A DNA stretch of 14,158 nucleotides, from the NCBI GenBank assembly GCA_046538375.1, contig JBKHJA010000072.1, positions 1 through 14,158 of the forward strand, read 5' to 3'. Position numbers and translations under genes: made by a program. Of the stretch, positions 7,590 to 14,158 are shown piece by piece. Positions within the stretch are counted from its first letter, which is position 1. Every line of letters starts with the position of its first letter. The notes under the pieces were generated by a model, which had not been told where the DNA came from, searched no databases, and worked only from the letters and a program-made list of their open reading frames with translations. The DNA comes from JBKHJA01 sp046538375 (GTDB lineage Bacteria > Acidobacteriota > Aminicenantia > Aminicenantales > Aminicenantaceae).

Positions 7590-7762
7590 TTTCCGTTGCG
7601 AGTATGGGTCCTGTCACGGCACATCCCCATCCGTCCTCGCTTCCCAGCCAGCATGAAAGTGTTGAGTCAATGATCTCATCCCGAGAAGCTCCGGGCGGCT
7701 GGGGAAAATAAGCGTGCTGACGACCCCCCCACCCTCACCCCCTATCACGGAAATAAGGATGC
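7590..7762. repeat. Composite MITE-like repeat, copy B
   Basis: This lies in the 301-bp gap between the divergent M16 operon and the regulator. Its left part, 7600-7628, is a perfect 29-base reverse complement of 2546-2574 in copy D. Its right part, 7701-7762 (ggggaaaataagcgtgctga, a C-run, then atcacggaaataaggatgc), matches the right end of copy A (4412-4473) with few differences. The two outer tips share ATTTCCGT, so B looks like a short hybrid of two related element types. Its right edge lies only 71 bases before the regulator's start codon. An open reading frame runs through it into the regulator, but only because no stop intervenes. Confidence 0.7.
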
Positions 7763-7802
7763 TTACGGAAAAGACAGTGTTTTTCTCTTTTTTTCAGGAT
7801 TG

Positions 7803-7811
7803 TGCTAAAAT
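7803..7811 (+). promoter_or_regulatory. Candidate extended -10 promoter element for the response regulator
   Basis: TG at 7803-7804 followed by one base and TAAAAT at 7806-7811 fits an extended -10 hexamer about 22 bases before the regulator's ATG. No good -35 is seen 16-18 bases upstream, where the sequence is a T-rich run. It lies in the 71 bases left between repeat copy B and the start codon. Confidence 0.3.
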
Positions 7812-7833
7812 CGGAAGGTCCTCGGAGAGGAAA

Positions 7834-9279
7834 ATGAAAAATCGACCTAAGGCCAGAATTCTGGTGGTGGACGATGAGGAAAATATCCGTAAATCCCTGA
7901 AGATGATACTGGAGTATGAGGGATGGCAGTTCCTGGAGGCAGCCGATGGCGAGCAGGCTCTGGATGTTTTGGAAGAGACAGTGGGTCTGGACTTGGTGCT
8001 TTTGGATGTGAAGCTTCCAGGGATGGATGGTTTGGAGGTTTTGGCTGATATAAAGAAAAGGCCCTATGCCCCTGAGGTGATCATGATATCCGGGCATGGG
8101 ACCATCACCACCGCCGTGGAGGCCACAAAATTGGGCGCCTTTGATTTTCTGGAAAAGCCGCTTCAGAGAGAGCGGGTTCTTCTGAGCATAAGAAACGCCT
8201 TGAACCAGAACAAGCTTCTCCGTGAATGCATGGATTTGAGGAAGAAGGCAGAGAAAAAGTATGAACTGGTGGGAAATCATCCGTCCATGAAAAAATTGTG
8301 GAGCCAGGTGCTGAAGACGGCTCCTACCAATGCCACTATTCTCATCTATGGGGAAAGCGGCACAGGCAAAGAACTGGTGGCTCGAGCAGTCCACAGCCAT
8401 TCTCTGCGGGCCAAAGAGAAGTTTGTCCAGGTGAACTGTGCTGCCATACCCGAAGATCTGATCGAGAGCGAACTGTTTGGACATGAGAGAGGAGCTTTCA
8501 CCGGAGCCACCGAGAAAAAGACTGGAAAATTTGAACTGGCTGATGGAGGAACCATTTTCCTGGATGAAGTGGGGGACATGAGCTTGAAGACCCAGTCCAA
8601 AGTTTTGCGGGTTCTGGAAGAGGGGGAAGTGCAGAAAGTGGGTTCCAGCAGGATCGACAAGGTGGATGTGAGGGTGATTGCGGCCACCAACAAGGACTTG
8701 AAAAAGGAAATAAAAGAAGGGAATTTCAGGGAAGATCTTTATTTCCGCCTGAATGTGGTCCCTCTTTATTCTCCTCCGTTGAGAGATAAGAAGGAAGATA
8801 TTCCCCTTCTGGTGACTTATTTTTCCCAGCTATATGCTGAGGAAAACAATTTTAAGCCCAAGAGATTTTCCGATGAGGCCCTGGAAGCCATGAAAAAATA
8901 CCCCTGGAAAGGCAATGTCCGGGAATTGAAGAACATGGTGGAAAGATTGATCATCATGGGTGAGAAGGATATAATAGAAAAGGAAGACCTCCCGGAGCAG
9001 ATCAGGGGTGAATCCCAGGTATATTTCCCCGATGTGAAGAAAGCCAAGAGTCTTAAAGACTTCAGAGAGCTGGCTGAGAAAGAATTCATCCTTTCCAAAC
9101 TGAAAAAGAATGAGTGGAATATTTCTCAAACAGCCAGAGAAATCGACACCCCGCGTTCCAATTTGTATAAAAAATTGGAAAATTTTGGGATAAAAATAAA
9201 GGCTGGAGTAGGCGAGGTGGTTGCCTCTTCTGAAGAAGGGGAGGAAAGTCCGAACTCCACAGGGCAGGATGGTCGCTAG
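7834..9279 (+). CDS. Sigma-54-dependent response regulator (NtrC/NtrX family)
   Basis: This 481-residue activator has three domains in order. The receiver (about 7-125) has acidic residues D13/D14, phosphoacceptor D58 (DLVLLDVKLPG), S86 and K108. The AAA+ sigma-54 interaction domain (about 145-375) has Walker A GESGTGKE (173-180), the GAFTGA loop (220-225) that contacts sigma-54, Walker B GTIFLDE (239-245) and FREDLYFRLNV (298-308) with an arginine finger. A Fis-type helix-turn-helix (about 425-453) ends YKKLENFGIKIK. The SGHGT signature of the receiver recalls NtrX. The start at 7834 follows GGAGAGG at 7824-7830; an open extension back to 7714 crosses a repeat and is not used. No partner kinase lies in the window. 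Oddly, the Fis domain would normally finish near residue 455, but the frame runs 26 residues into the RNase P RNA gene before its TAG. Confidence 0.93.
   Translation: MKNRPKARILVVDDEENIRKSLKMILEYEGWQFLEAADGEQALDVLEETVGLDLVLLDVKLPGMDGLEVLADIKKRPYAPEVIMISGHGTITTAVEATKLGAFDFLEKPLQRERVLLSIRNALNQNKLLRECMDLRKKAEKKYELVGNHPSMKKLWSQVLKTAPTNATILIYGESGTGKELVARAVHSHSLRAKEKFVQVNCAAIPEDLIESELFGHERGAFTGATEKKTGKFELADGGTIFLDEVGDMSLKTQSKVLRVLEEGEVQKVGSSRIDKVDVRVIAATNKDLKKEIKEGNFREDLYFRLNVVPLYSPPLRDKKEDIPLLVTYFSQLYAEENNFKPKRFSDEALEAMKKYPWKGNVRELKNMVERLIIMGEKDIIEKEDLPEQIRGESQVYFPDVKKAKSLKDFRELAEKEFILSKLKKNEWNISQTAREIDTPRSNLYKKLENFGIKIKAGVGEVVASSEEGEESPNSTGQDGR
9143..9171 (+). promoter_or_regulatory. Candidate sigma-70 promoter for rnpB inside the regulator gene
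   Basis: TCGACA at 9143-9148 (5/6 to TTGACA) and TATAAA at 9166-9171 (5/6 to TATAAT) are separated by exactly 17 bases. Transcription would start near 9178-9180, about 20 bases before the predicted first base of the P1 helix, so a short 5' leader would need trimming. The element lies within the codons of the helix-turn-helix. The A/T-rich bases at 9181-9200 could hold an alternative -10. Confidence 0.4.
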
Positions 9280-9578
9280 CAGCGACTCCGAGCGATCGGA
9301 GGAAAGTGCCGCAGAAACTAGACCGCCCGGTGAGAGAGCATCGCTTCTTCTCATAGGGCAAGGGTGAAAGGGTGAGGTAAGAGCTCACCGGCCTGGTGGT
9401 GACAGCAGGTGCATGGCAAACCCCATCTGGAGCAAGGCCAAATTGGTCCCGGTTGAGACGGCCCGTCTCGAGGGGCGGGTAGGCCGCTTATCCCTTTGAG
9501 CAATCAAAGGGTAAGAGGAATAACCACCCCTGCCCATCGGCGGCAGGAACAGAATTCGGCTTACGCCCTGCTCCAGCC
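9201..9578 (+). ncRNA. rnpB: RNase P RNA (bacterial type A)
   Basis: This is the catalytic RNA of ribonuclease P, which matures tRNA 5' ends. Conserved blocks appear in order: GGGGAGGAAAGTCCG with the following CTCCACAGGGCAGG (9238-9270), AGGGTGAAAGGGTGAGGTAAGAGCTCACC (9360-9390, P10/P11 region), GACAGCAGGTGCATGGCAAACC, GGAGCAAGGCCAAAT (9430-9445), GGGTAGGCCGCT, and ACAGAATTCGGCTTA (9550-9563). The ends are fixed by helix P1: GGCTGGAG at 9201-9208 pairs perfectly with CTCCAGCC at 9571-9578, and the pairing extends inward as TAGG with CCTG. The length of 378 is close to that of E. coli (377). Its first 79 bases are also the end of the regulator gene on the same strand. Its 3' end is five bases from the stop codon of the converging amidohydrolase gene. 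Confidence 0.97.
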
Positions 9579-9584
9579 TTTTTT
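9571..9584 (+). terminator. Probable rnpB 3' end: P1 strand followed by a T-tract
   Basis: The 3' strand of helix P1 (9571-9578) is followed at once by six T (9579-9584). P1 is closed by a distant 5' strand rather than a local hairpin, so this is an atypical terminator. The P18-type hairpin CCTGCC/GGCAGG near 9529-9547 lies further upstream. The T-tract runs into the final codons of the convergent gene. Confidence 0.35.
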
Positions 9585-10890
9585 ATGTCTCACCCGTTTT
9601 CCGAGGACGCTTTTGCCACTTGCGGTAAAGCTTTTCCCACCAGTTGGAAAGATCCAACTCCTGGCCGTCGATGAACAGATGCTTCACTTCTGACCGGATA
9701 TCCAGCGGATCGCCGGTGGTGATAAAAAGATCAGCATCCTTTTCCACTTCTAAGCTTCCCACTCGATCATCGATTCCGAATATCTGGGCAGGATACAGAG
9801 TCAAGGCCTTGATGGCTTCATCCCTGTCCAGGCCAAAAGCCACCGCTCTGGCAGCGTGGTAGGGCAGGTCTTTCCCCAGAGCCGGGTTGCTTCCGGATGA
9901 AAAACATATCTTGACCCCTGCCCGGGCCAGTTCCACCACATTGCGGAAGGGGGCATCATAACCGTCTTCTGGTTCTGAAGGACCCCGGTAAAGATGGTCG
10001 ATGATGACCGGAATTTCTGCTTCCTTGATTTTTTGAGCCACTCTGAGTCCTTGAGCGCAGCCCCGGAAAATGGCTTTGATTTTTTCCTCCTGGACAAATT
10101 GTATGGCCAGTTCGATGTCCGTGGCTTTCTCCACAGACAGGATCACTGGAAGCGAGCCATCCAGAACCGGGGCTAAAGCCTCGTACTTGGGATTCATTTC
10201 CGGAGGCTCTACCTTCGGATTCTTGGCGGCTGTATTCTTCAATTCTAAATAACGCCGGGCTTCGGCCAGGTATTCCTTGATCTTTTCTACCAGTTTGGAA
10301 GTGATATCAGCCCTGGTTTCTTCTTGGGGTCCCAGTCTGGCTCCCCGCGGAGGACGGGGAGTCATCGGAAAATTGATCAGGGAGGTGGCTTCCGGTTTGA
10401 TGACCATGTCCTGAATAGTCCAGCCACCCATCTTGATCAATGCAGATATGCCGGGGAAAGTCCCTCCAGAGGGAGCAACCAGAGCTGTGGTGGTGCCGTT
10501 GATGCGGCTGGTTTTAAAATGGACAGAGTGGGGATTGATGGCCCACACCACCTTGAGTTCAGGATTTTCCTTGCCCAATTCCCTGATGTCCACAGTGCTG
10601 GCGATGGCCCCGATCTCCATCAGACCGAAATGAGTGTAAGCATCGATGAATCCCGGGTAGACAGACATTTCTGAAGCATCGATCACCCGGGCATCTTCGG
10701 GCTGAGAAATCTTTTCCCCTATGGCTGAAATTTTTCCATGTTCAATCAGCAGGTCACCCCTGGGGATAATCTCGCCCTCCACCGGCACGATGGTACCGTT
10801 TTTGATCAATATTTTCTTTTCCTTCTCCTGGGCAACCGCCAGCAGAAGCAGGGATATGGTGATCAGAACAACAATAATAAGCTTTTTCAT
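9583..10890 (-). CDS. Exported amidohydrolase-superfamily protein with degenerate metal site
   Basis: This 435-residue protein has a signal peptide (MKKLIIVVLITISLLLLAVAQ). A beta-sandwich N-terminal segment (KILIKNGTIVPVEGEIIPRG) and the TIM-barrel motif VYPGFIDAYTHFG follow, and a C-terminal signature DADLFITTGDPLD closes it, as in imidazolonepropionase-like amidohydrolases. Alignment by eye with its neighbour shows that the HxH pair has become Y85-x-H87. The two later histidine positions read S252 and G277, and the final Asp position falls in SSGSN. At most one of the usual ligands therefore survives, and hydrolysis by the normal metal mechanism is unlikely. The start at 10890 has AGGAGG seven bases upstream; an ATG at 10896 overlaps the previous stop (ATGA) but sits only one base from that site. 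It is last in the three-gene operon and converges on rnpB. A proline-rich loop (about 174-188) is distinctive. Confidence 0.83.
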   Translation of the reverse strand: MKKLIIVVLITISLLLLAVAQEKEKKILIKNGTIVPVEGEIIPRGDLLIEHGKISAIGEKISQPEDARVIDASEMSVYPGFIDAYTHFGLMEIGAIASTVDIRELGKENPELKVVWAINPHSVHFKTSRINGTTTALVAPSGGTFPGISALIKMGGWTIQDMVIKPEATSLINFPMTPRPPRGARLGPQEETRADITSKLVEKIKEYLAEARRYLELKNTAAKNPKVEPPEMNPKYEALAPVLDGSLPVILSVEKATDIELAIQFVQEEKIKAIFRGCAQGLRVAQKIKEAEIPVIIDHLYRGPSEPEDGYDAPFRNVVELARAGVKICFSSGSNPALGKDLPYHAARAVAFGLDRDEAIKALTLYPAQIFGIDDRVGSLEVEKDADLFITTGDPLDIRSEVKHLFIDGQELDLSNWWEKLYRKWQKRPRKTGET

Positions 10891-10892
10891 GG

Positions 10893-12239
10893 TCATGCCT
10901 CCTGTCCAGCCTTTTTCTCTTCTTTCTCTTTTTTCAACTTTTTTTCCTCGGCTTCTTTCCGTTCTTTCAGGTACTGGGACCGATGGAAGTAGATTTCTCC
11001 ATCGATCAGGGTCATCTGGCAGACGGTGTAGGGGTCAAAGGGATGACGGCTGAAAACAGCCAAATCGGCATCTTTTCCCTTTTCGATGGTCCCCACTCTC
11101 TTTTCGATCCCCAGAATAACGGCCGGGTTGAGGGTGATGGTCTTAAGGGCCTCCAATTCTGAAAGCCCACCGAATCTGACTGCCTTGGCTGCCTCGTGAA
11201 AAAGGCGCCTCATCCGCTCCGAATCATCAGAATTGACAGCAGTCAGCACTCCTCGCTTGGCCATCAGAGCCACAGCATGAGGCATTGTCTGATAGGCCTC
11301 CCATTTGTAAGACCAGAAATCAGCAAAAGTGGACACCGCCACTCCGTACTTCACCAGCTCGTTGGTGATGCGGTATCCTTCCAGGCCGTGTTCGAAGCAG
11401 GCCAGTTTGACTCCGTATTCATCGCACAGCCGCATGATGGATAGCATCTCCTCTGATTGGTAGGCGTGACAGCGGATCCAGTATTTTCCTCTCAGCACGT
11501 CCGCTATCACTTCCACACAATAGTCTTTTTTTGGGGGGAGGGGGAGAGGTTTTTGACTCCTTGTCTTTGCCTGTTTGACCTTTTTTTCATACTCCTCCCA
11601 CTGGCGCATGTAATCCTGGGCTTTCTCCAATTCATGTCGTATGGAGGCTTCCACGCCCATGCGGGTTTTGGGATACCGGGATGGTCCAGGCATGGAAGCA
11701 TTCGACTGTTTGGGATTTTCTCCCAGGGCCCATTTGATGGTGGGTGGAGCTCCTTTGAAGATCATTTCCTGTGCACTTTTTCCCCACCGGAGTTTGAGCA
11801 CAATCCCTCTTCCTCCTACAGGATTTCCAGAGCCGTGCATGGTATGGATGGTGGTCACTCCGCCGGTCAGGGCATAGTAGATATTGAGGTCCTCAGGATA
11901 GATCACATCTTTGATATCCACCTCAGCAGTGATGAGGTCACCCATCTCGTTAACTCCACCTTCAATGGCAATATGGGAGTGGGAGTCGATGATTCCCGGC
12001 ATCATCCATTTTCCGTTGAGATCCATGACAGGGATATTCCCATCCGGCTGGAGATTCTTGCCCACTTGAGCAATCTTTCCCCCTTTGATCAGGATGTCGC
12101 CGCCGTTAATGGTTTCACCGACCATGGTGATGATGTTACCGTTTTTAAGGAGAAGACTCTTTTCAGCTCCCAGATTCACTGTGGAACCGACGAGAAGAAA
12201 TATCACCGCAAGAACGCATGATAACATTCTTTTTTTCAT
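10893..12239 (-). CDS. Exported metal-dependent amidohydrolase (imidazolonepropionase-like)
   Basis: This 448-residue protein has a clear signal peptide (MKKRMLSCVLAVIFLLVGSTVNLGA) and an amidohydrolase fold. The visible ligands are H87 and H89 in GIIDSHSHIA, H258 in RCHAYQSEE, H284 in FEHGLEG and D338 in NSDDSE. The segment KWALGENPK (169-177) is the usual place in this subgroup for a bridging or additional ligand. It should hydrolyse a C-N bond (amide, imide or peptide-like) in the periplasm; the substrate cannot be named. The last 30 residues are highly charged Lys/Glu and probably helical. The first in-frame codon at 12254 is TTG inside the ribosome site; GAGGAGG followed by six bases points to the ATG at 12239. 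It starts 11 bases after the upstream gene and ends overlapping a possible ATGA start of the next. It is the only member of the trio with a full active site. Confidence 0.87.
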   Translation of the reverse strand: MKKRMLSCVLAVIFLLVGSTVNLGAEKSLLLKNGNIITMVGETINGGDILIKGGKIAQVGKNLQPDGNIPVMDLNGKWMMPGIIDSHSHIAIEGGVNEMGDLITAEVDIKDVIYPEDLNIYYALTGGVTTIHTMHGSGNPVGGRGIVLKLRWGKSAQEMIFKGAPPTIKWALGENPKQSNASMPGPSRYPKTRMGVEASIRHELEKAQDYMRQWEEYEKKVKQAKTRSQKPLPLPPKKDYCVEVIADVLRGKYWIRCHAYQSEEMLSIMRLCDEYGVKLACFEHGLEGYRITNELVKYGVAVSTFADFWSYKWEAYQTMPHAVALMAKRGVLTAVNSDDSERMRRLFHEAAKAVRFGGLSELEALKTITLNPAVILGIEKRVGTIEKGKDADLAVFSRHPFDPYTVCQMTLIDGEIYFHRSQYLKERKEAEEKKLKKEKEEKKAGQEA

Positions 12240-12250
12240 GTTCATCCTCC

Positions 12251-13873
12251 TCAAGAAGGTATACGCCTTCCAGTAAACTCAGCCGAACCTTCCGTCCCCT
12301 GGACTACAGTGCCTTCCATCCTGTCTCCTTCCACCACTGCTGAAAAATAAAGATCGATTTCCTGGCCTCCCACGGCTATATTCATCTCAAAATAGATCTC
12401 GTTTCCTGATACTGATCCTGCTGATAAATCGAAGACTCCGAAAGGTGTGGTCATTTTTCCGGAGAGGGCTGCCTGCTCCTGGACAAAATCCGCCGTCACT
12501 TTCAGACCCTGAGAAGGGATGGAAATTTCCCATCTTCCGCTGACATTGACGGTGGGCTTTTCTCCCTCTTTGACCTTGACTTCCTTGATTTCGAACTTCT
12601 GGCCGTCAACAAAGACATGCTTGATTTTGGCATCTTCAGACAGGATCTTTCCTTCCACCAGCACCAGGTTGGCGATTTTTCCCGGTTCCACTGTGCCCAT
12701 GGCTTTTTCTAATCCCAGAAAACGGGCCCCATTGATAGTTAAGGCTTGAAGGGCTTTCTGGCGGGAAAGGCCGTTTTTTACGGCTTTCCGGACACCTTCT
12801 ATGAAGCTTTCAGGATCGTCTGTTCCTAGAGAGGAAAAGGCAAAGGGAATGCCGGCTTCTGCCAGCCTGGCTGGATTTTTGACATAGATTTCCTTCTCTG
12901 CCCTTTCACCTTCTTCTTTTCCCAGTTGCGCATGGATGCTGGTGGCTGGCATTTTGAAACTGACCGGGCAGAAGACCCTGGCGTTGGCTTTCTTCAATTC
13001 GGGGATCACCCGGAAAGCTTCATTACCCATATCACAGAGGAAGTAGTCCAGGTCTAATTCCTGAGCAAGTTCCAGAGCCCGGCGGATGTCATTCTGGTTT
13101 CGGCAGAAAAAAATCACCGGCTTTTTGCCCCCAGCATAATCGGATAGGATGGACAGTCTGGGGTCGAATTCAGGCCGGGGGAGGCCTGTCATCTCGTTCT
13201 GCCAGCGGGATGTGTGCATGGCGAAGTAGAAGGCATCAATGAATTCCTGTCTGATGAAAGCCACCACTCCCATCAGGGAACTGGGGTAAACCATGAAGCT
13301 GGCTGGAGAAAACCCGATTCCCAGGCAGCAGTCTTTGAGGATCAGGTTGACGTTTTTATCAGATCCAGCCAATGAAAAAAACGAGGATTGTCCGGTCAGG
13401 ATTCCTGTTTCTGGAATGACCTGGGCAGCGGTGATGCCGCACTTATGGTATTTTTGCAGGGTGGATTTGCTGATTTGAAAGTATTGATAAGCTTTCCTCT
13501 CTGGAACTATGCCCTTATCCTTATCTGTGAACTGGCCGGTGTAGACTTTGGAAGGATCGAATTTCTTCTGGGGGAGGTTAAGAAGGGAACGGCCCAGGGA
13601 ATCGATAAGCCCAGGATAAACAGTCAAAGAGCTGCCGTCGATTACTTCTGCATCTTGGGGAACAGAAATTGACGGGCCCGCCGCTTCTATAAGGCCATCG
13701 CGGATGACCACTGTTCCTTTTTCTACGACTGAGCCTGGTTGAGTCACAATCCGGCAGTCTTTAACCGCCCACACTGCGTGGAGATCATCCTGTGCTTGAA
13801 GTGGAGAAGCCAAAGGGAGTAAAAACAGAATAAAACTCAGAACAGGAAACAGTCTGGATAATTCTTTTGTCAT
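12251..13873 (-). CDS. Exported amidohydrolase-like protein lacking metal ligands, with C-terminal beta domain
   Basis: This 540-residue protein has a signal peptide (LFPVLSFILFLLPLASPLQAQ, cleavage after about residue 27). The amidohydrolase scaffold is recognisable from VVIRDGLIEAAGP, TVYPGLIDSLG and the end signature GTVEPGKIANLVLVEG. The HxH motif is replaced by L93-G-R95, the mid-barrel histidine positions read FCRNQ and CDMGN, and the last Asp position is in FSSLGTDD. No metal site remains. After about residue 440 there is an extra domain of roughly 95 residues with alternating strands (VSGRWEISI, LSGKMTTPFG, GNEIYFEMNI, MEGTVVQG). It resembles the small beta-barrel appended to exported hydrolases of Acidobacteriota-like genomes. 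The start is fixed by AAGGAGGT just before the ATG at 13873; the open frame to 13975 is upstream leader. It is the first gene of the operon. A binding or chaperone-like role is possible but unproven. Confidence 0.8.
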   Translation of the reverse strand: MTKELSRLFPVLSFILFLLPLASPLQAQDDLHAVWAVKDCRIVTQPGSVVEKGTVVIRDGLIEAAGPSISVPQDAEVIDGSSLTVYPGLIDSLGRSLLNLPQKKFDPSKVYTGQFTDKDKGIVPERKAYQYFQISKSTLQKYHKCGITAAQVIPETGILTGQSSFFSLAGSDKNVNLILKDCCLGIGFSPASFMVYPSSLMGVVAFIRQEFIDAFYFAMHTSRWQNEMTGLPRPEFDPRLSILSDYAGGKKPVIFFCRNQNDIRRALELAQELDLDYFLCDMGNEAFRVIPELKKANARVFCPVSFKMPATSIHAQLGKEEGERAEKEIYVKNPARLAEAGIPFAFSSLGTDDPESFIEGVRKAVKNGLSRQKALQALTINGARFLGLEKAMGTVEPGKIANLVLVEGKILSEDAKIKHVFVDGQKFEIKEVKVKEGEKPTVNVSGRWEISIPSQGLKVTADFVQEQAALSGKMTTPFGVFDLSAGSVSGNEIYFEMNIAVGGQEIDLYFSAVVEGDRMEGTVVQGTEGSAEFTGRRIPS

Positions 13874-13954
13874 CTTACCTCCTTGTGTTGATTTATGTGA
13901 TTTTCCCATACCAGGGATAAACTTTCCAGGATGAAATAAAGAAATTGAGTTTAT

Positions 13955-13960
13955 ATTATA
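13955..13960 (-). promoter_or_regulatory. Candidate -10 box for the amidohydrolase operon
   Basis: Read on the minus strand, the bases are a perfect TATAAT in an A/T-rich stretch between repeat copy C and the first amidohydrolase gene. Initiation would be near 13948, giving an untranslated leader of about 75 bases. No good -35 is visible; TTTTAT lies 17 bases upstream. Confidence 0.35.
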
Positions 13961-13996
13961 TGAATACGGAAACAAAAATAAAAAGTTTCCTTGTAG

Positions 13997-14158
13997 GCAT
14001 CCTTATTTTCGTGATAGGGGTGAGGGATGGGGGGTGAGGAAGCCCCTGTGAGGACTGAGCGGGCATGGTTCCTCTCCGAAGGAGAGGAGAGCGAAGGCCG
14101 AACGGGAGCTGATTTTCCTGATTTGTGGCTTTCCACAAATCAGTTGGGGTTCCAAGGG
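13997..14158. repeat. MITE-like inverted-repeat element, copy C (left part, cut by window end)
   Basis: The tip GCATCCTTATTTTCGTGAT (13997-14015) is followed by aggggtgagggatggggggtgag and the same interior as copy A, including the perfect 11-bp stem 14118-14128/14133-14143. Identity to copy A is about 94 percent by eye over some 142 bases. The tip is nearly the reverse complement of the right tip of copy B (7743-7762). This shows that the terminal inverted repeat is GCATCCTTATTTYCGTGAT plus a G-rich run. The element continues past the window. Confidence 0.8.

Noticed and set aside
7714..7833. N-terminal extension of the sigma-54 regulator
   Set aside because: It is a translation of repeat copy B and the promoter region. 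The receiver domain begins just after the ATG at 7834, which has its own GGAGAGG.
9496..9693. Small frame starting within rnpB and running on the plus strand
   Set aside because: It reads conserved RNase P RNA and then the antisense of the amidohydrolase gene; it has no ribosome site or domain.
13874..13975. Extended N-terminus of the first amidohydrolase-like protein
   Set aside because: The stretch contains the AAGGAGGT ribosome site and the likely TATAAT box, and the signal peptide begins at the ATG at 13873.

Overview
The window looks like a chromosomal segment of an anaerobic, peptide- and amino-acid-fermenting bacterium. The evidence is an oxygen-sensitive glycyl radical enzyme closely resembling trans-4-hydroxy-L-proline dehydratase, several peptidases, and secreted or periplasmic amidohydrolase-like proteins with Gram-negative-style signal peptides. 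Gene content and style (M16 pairs, tandem exported amidohydrolases, sigma-54 activators) recall Candidatus Aminicenantes/Acidobacteriota, but that placement is inference only; no marker protein is present. The type A RNase P RNA confirms a bacterial genome.

Layout, left to right. (1) hypD-like glycyl radical dehydratase (3-2366, +), then an intergenic palindromic repeat, then an M24 Xaa-Pro aminopeptidase (2691-4082, +). (2) A 379-bp MITE-like repeat (4095-4473) in the convergent gap. (3) A minus-strand pair of M16 peptidases: a catalytic one carrying an N-terminal two-TM potassium-channel pore remnant (7532-5874), followed after 1 nt by a catalytically dead partner (5872-4535). (4) A composite repeat (about 7590-7762) between the divergent M16 operon and a sigma-54-dependent response regulator (7834-9279, +). 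The last 26 codons of the regulator lie inside the 5' end of the RNase P RNA gene rnpB (about 9201-9578, +). (5) A minus-strand operon of three exported amidohydrolase-superfamily proteins (13873-12251, 12239-10893, 10890-9583). Only the middle one keeps the full metal-ligand set. (6) The left part of another copy of the MITE-like repeat, cut by the window end (13997-14158).

How the genes may work together (inference): the aminopeptidase cleaves peptides before proline or hydroxyproline, and the dehydratase opens hydroxyproline metabolism by making pyrroline-5-carboxylate. M16 peptidases and exported amidohydrolases would act on extracytoplasmic peptides or peptide-like substrates. This is consistent with scavenging of proline-rich (collagen-like) protein. 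The regulator and rnpB are probably functionally unrelated to the rest.

The most unusual structures are the regulator/rnpB overlap, the channel-pore/M16 fusion with a broken selectivity filter, the amidohydrolase operon with stepwise loss of the metal site, and a family of related inverted-repeat elements in nearly every intergenic gap longer than 150 bp.
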